Positions 62,827 to 64,000 of a stretch of DNA of 64,000 nucleotides are shown piece after piece. Position 1 is the first letter of the stretch; each line of letters opens with the position of its first letter. A program made the translations under genes and the position numbers. Origin of the DNA: Desulfobacter vibrioformis DSM 8776. GTDB lineage: Bacteria; Desulfobacterota; Desulfobacteria; Desulfobacterales; Desulfobacteraceae. The notes under the pieces were generated by a model. That model worked only from the letters and a program-made list of their open reading frames with translations, was not told the DNA's origin and ran no database searches. The DNA is taken from NCBI RefSeq assembly GCF_000745975.1, contig NZ_JQKJ01000011.1:62001-126000 (forward strand), written 5' to 3'.

Positions 62827-63789
62827 ATGTCACATCATTTTTCATCTGATTTTAACCAGAAATTAAAAAAACACTTATCAAAGATCGAGGTGATTGAGAA
62901 ACTTAAGTTGGATATCAATACGATTCATCTGTCACCCGGCTTATTAAAAGCGGATCTGCTCCCGCCGGATGTAACCTATAAATCCTTTGTTGCCGATAGC
63001 CGGGGCTGTCATTCGGCTTTTTTACTTTTTTCAAACCCAAACGGAAAAATGCAAGTAGCACACAATGTTCAAAAAGCGTCAGAAGCAAGATCGGTTTTAG
63101 GCAACAGGCTGAACTGGGTTATTGAGCCGCCCATTATTACAGGCTTTTTTGACGGCATATCATGGGCATTGTTTCATATGAATTATCCGCTGTCCCATGG
63201 GCGAATAAAATGGGTTGTACAACGCACTCTGCTTGCACCGGCCATATTAAAGTGGATTGCAGGATCCCTTGAAAAAAGTTGTCAAAAACTTCCTGCCCCT
63301 AAAATCGCCGCGTTTTATAACGAACCTGTCAAACAGATGGTCAATGACGATGATTTTTCACCGGATATACGCAAATGCGCCTCTGATACCTTGGATTCCC
63401 TGGAATCAGGCCGATGGCATCCACTGTTTTGCCTCAGCCATAACGATCTGTGGAAAGGCAATATTATGGTGCCTTCAGGATCGAAAAACACGGATAAAGG
63501 AAAATTTTACTTCAGCAAATTCAGGGTCATTGACTGGGCAGGTTCAGCGGTTGAAGGGATTCCCTTTTTTGATTTGATGAAGTTTTGCCAAAGTTTTCAA
63601 GTACAGCGGTATTATACGCGAAAGGCGATCTTAACCCATTGCAGGATATTGGATTGCAGCATAAAAGAGGCGCGTTTTTATCTCATTGCAGCACTGGCGC
63701 TGCTGGGCAAAAACCTGGATCAGTTTCCCCGCAGTGCATATATTCATCTGTCTCACAGTTTATTTCACTATATGAGCACCTTTGTGTAA
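62827..63789 (+). CDS. APH/choline-kinase-like phosphotransferase
   Basis: A 320-residue protein with the kinase C-lobe motifs of the aminoglycoside phosphotransferase/choline kinase family: LSHNDLWKGNIM (catalytic Asp and Asn) and VIDWAG (metal-binding Asp). The N-lobe is less clear. As the last gene of the run it may phosphorylate a sugar or a lipid-linked intermediate, or supply a decoration such as phosphocholine. No nucleotidyltransferase for such a group was found nearby. The substrate is unknown. Confidence 0.8.
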   Translation: MSHHFSSDFNQKLKKHLSKIEVIEKLKLDINTIHLSPGLLKADLLPPDVTYKSFVADSRGCHSAFLLFSNPNGKMQVAHNVQKASEARSVLGNRLNWVIEPPIITGFFDGISWALFHMNYPLSHGRIKWVVQRTLLAPAILKWIAGSLEKSCQKLPAPKIAAFYNEPVKQMVNDDDFSPDIRKCASDTLDSLESGRWHPLFCLSHNDLWKGNIMVPSGSKNTDKGKFYFSKFRVIDWAGSAVEGIPFFDLMKFCQSFQVQRYYTRKAILTHCRILDCSIKEARFYLIAALALLGKNLDQFPRSAYIHLSHSLFHYMSTFV

Positions 63790-63802
63790 GTCTCTACATC
63801 CT

Positions 63803-64000
63803 TTACCAAGGAATTTTCGGTACTTTTTTGCCGAATCGCGTATCAAAAAGCGCGTTAAATGCGTGTTTGAGTATATTAATGGATTCAGATGCTTTTGCAT
63901 GTTTGCGTCTATCAGGACTGTTTCCACGACCATTTAAGACATATCTGAGAATATGCCATCCTATCTCAACGCCTGCATTTGCCAATACTGAAAAGAGTCC
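63803..64000 (-). CDS. Hypothetical protein, C-terminal fragment (partial)
   Basis: A minus-strand frame open through the window edge that ends with TAA at 63803. The visible 65 residues include EIGWHILRYVLNGRGNS, a basic stretch with Asp-Arg-Arg-Lys-His-Ala-Lys and NILKHAFNALFDTRFGKK. It converges on the APH-like gene with a 13-base gap. I do not recognise the family; the open frame and helix-like composition support a real gene end. Confidence 0.4.
   Translation of the reverse strand, partial: GLFSVLANAGVEIGWHILRYVLNGRGNSPDRRKHAKASESINILKHAFNALFDTRFGKKVPKIPW

Overview
The window looks like chromosomal DNA of a Gram-negative, deltaproteobacterial-type organism, probably of the Desulfobacterota (Desulfobacterales-like). 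That placement is an inference from gene style: many sensor kinases and c-di-GMP proteins, lipoproteins, a PtsP, DraT/DraG control of nitrogenase, an FAD- and Fe-S-containing glycerol-3-phosphate dehydrogenase, and a Wzx/OPX/PCP polysaccharide locus. No rRNA, tRNA, CRISPR array, phage or intact insertion sequence was seen.

Layout. 1-6.7 kb: a glycerol-like catabolic module. A DeoR-type regulator (cut by the window edge), a pyridine-nucleotide oxidoreductase and a GlpA-like dehydrogenase lie on the minus strand, divergent from an APC permease and a GlpK-like FGGY kinase. 6.7-10.2 kb: copper handling (CopA ATPase, CopZ-like chaperone, CcdA-like membrane protein). 10.4-14.1 kb: a lipoprotein 5'-nucleotidase, convergent with a FIST-GGDEF protein. 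14.5-19.5 kb: a sucrose operon (fused sucrose-phosphate synthase/phosphatase, fructokinase, amylosucrase). 19.7-22.1 kb: draT, draG and an FAH-family gene, followed by a decayed acetyltransferase. 22.7-25.7 kb: a PstS-like binding lipoprotein directly followed by a membrane histidine kinase. 25.7-38.4 kb: PtsP, a PAS-GGDEF-EAL protein, an internally shortened Rpn-type nuclease, an AraC-GNAT regulator overlapping a MATE exporter, a ketopantoate-reductase-like enzyme, a cytidylate-kinase-like protein, a cyclophilin-FKBP fusion and MtgA.

38.8-63.8 kb is one co-directional run of about 25 kb in which most genes overlap or nearly touch. It opens with a signalling cassette: a hybrid histidine kinase, an HPt protein, a receiver-PP2C phosphatase (RsbU-like), an RsbW-like kinase and an RsbV-like STAS protein. 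It continues directly into exopolysaccharide genes: a phosphoglycosyl transferase, a WecG/TagA/CpsF glycosyltransferase fused to two STAS domains, a degenerate nucleotidyltransferase/sugar-transferase fusion, a flippase, four further glycosyltransferases, an acyltransferase, an OPX lipoprotein, a PCP with a broken BY-kinase domain, a polymerase/ligase-like protein, VanZ, a secreted glycosidase-like protein and an APH-like kinase.

The most notable system is this partner-switching cassette. The RsbV-like protein and both STAS domains of the fused glycosyltransferase keep the Asp-Ser-Ser-Gly phosphorylation motif, and no sigma factor is visible. I infer that the RsbW-like kinase and PP2C phosphatase may control polysaccharide synthesis post-translationally by acting on the glycosyltransferase itself.
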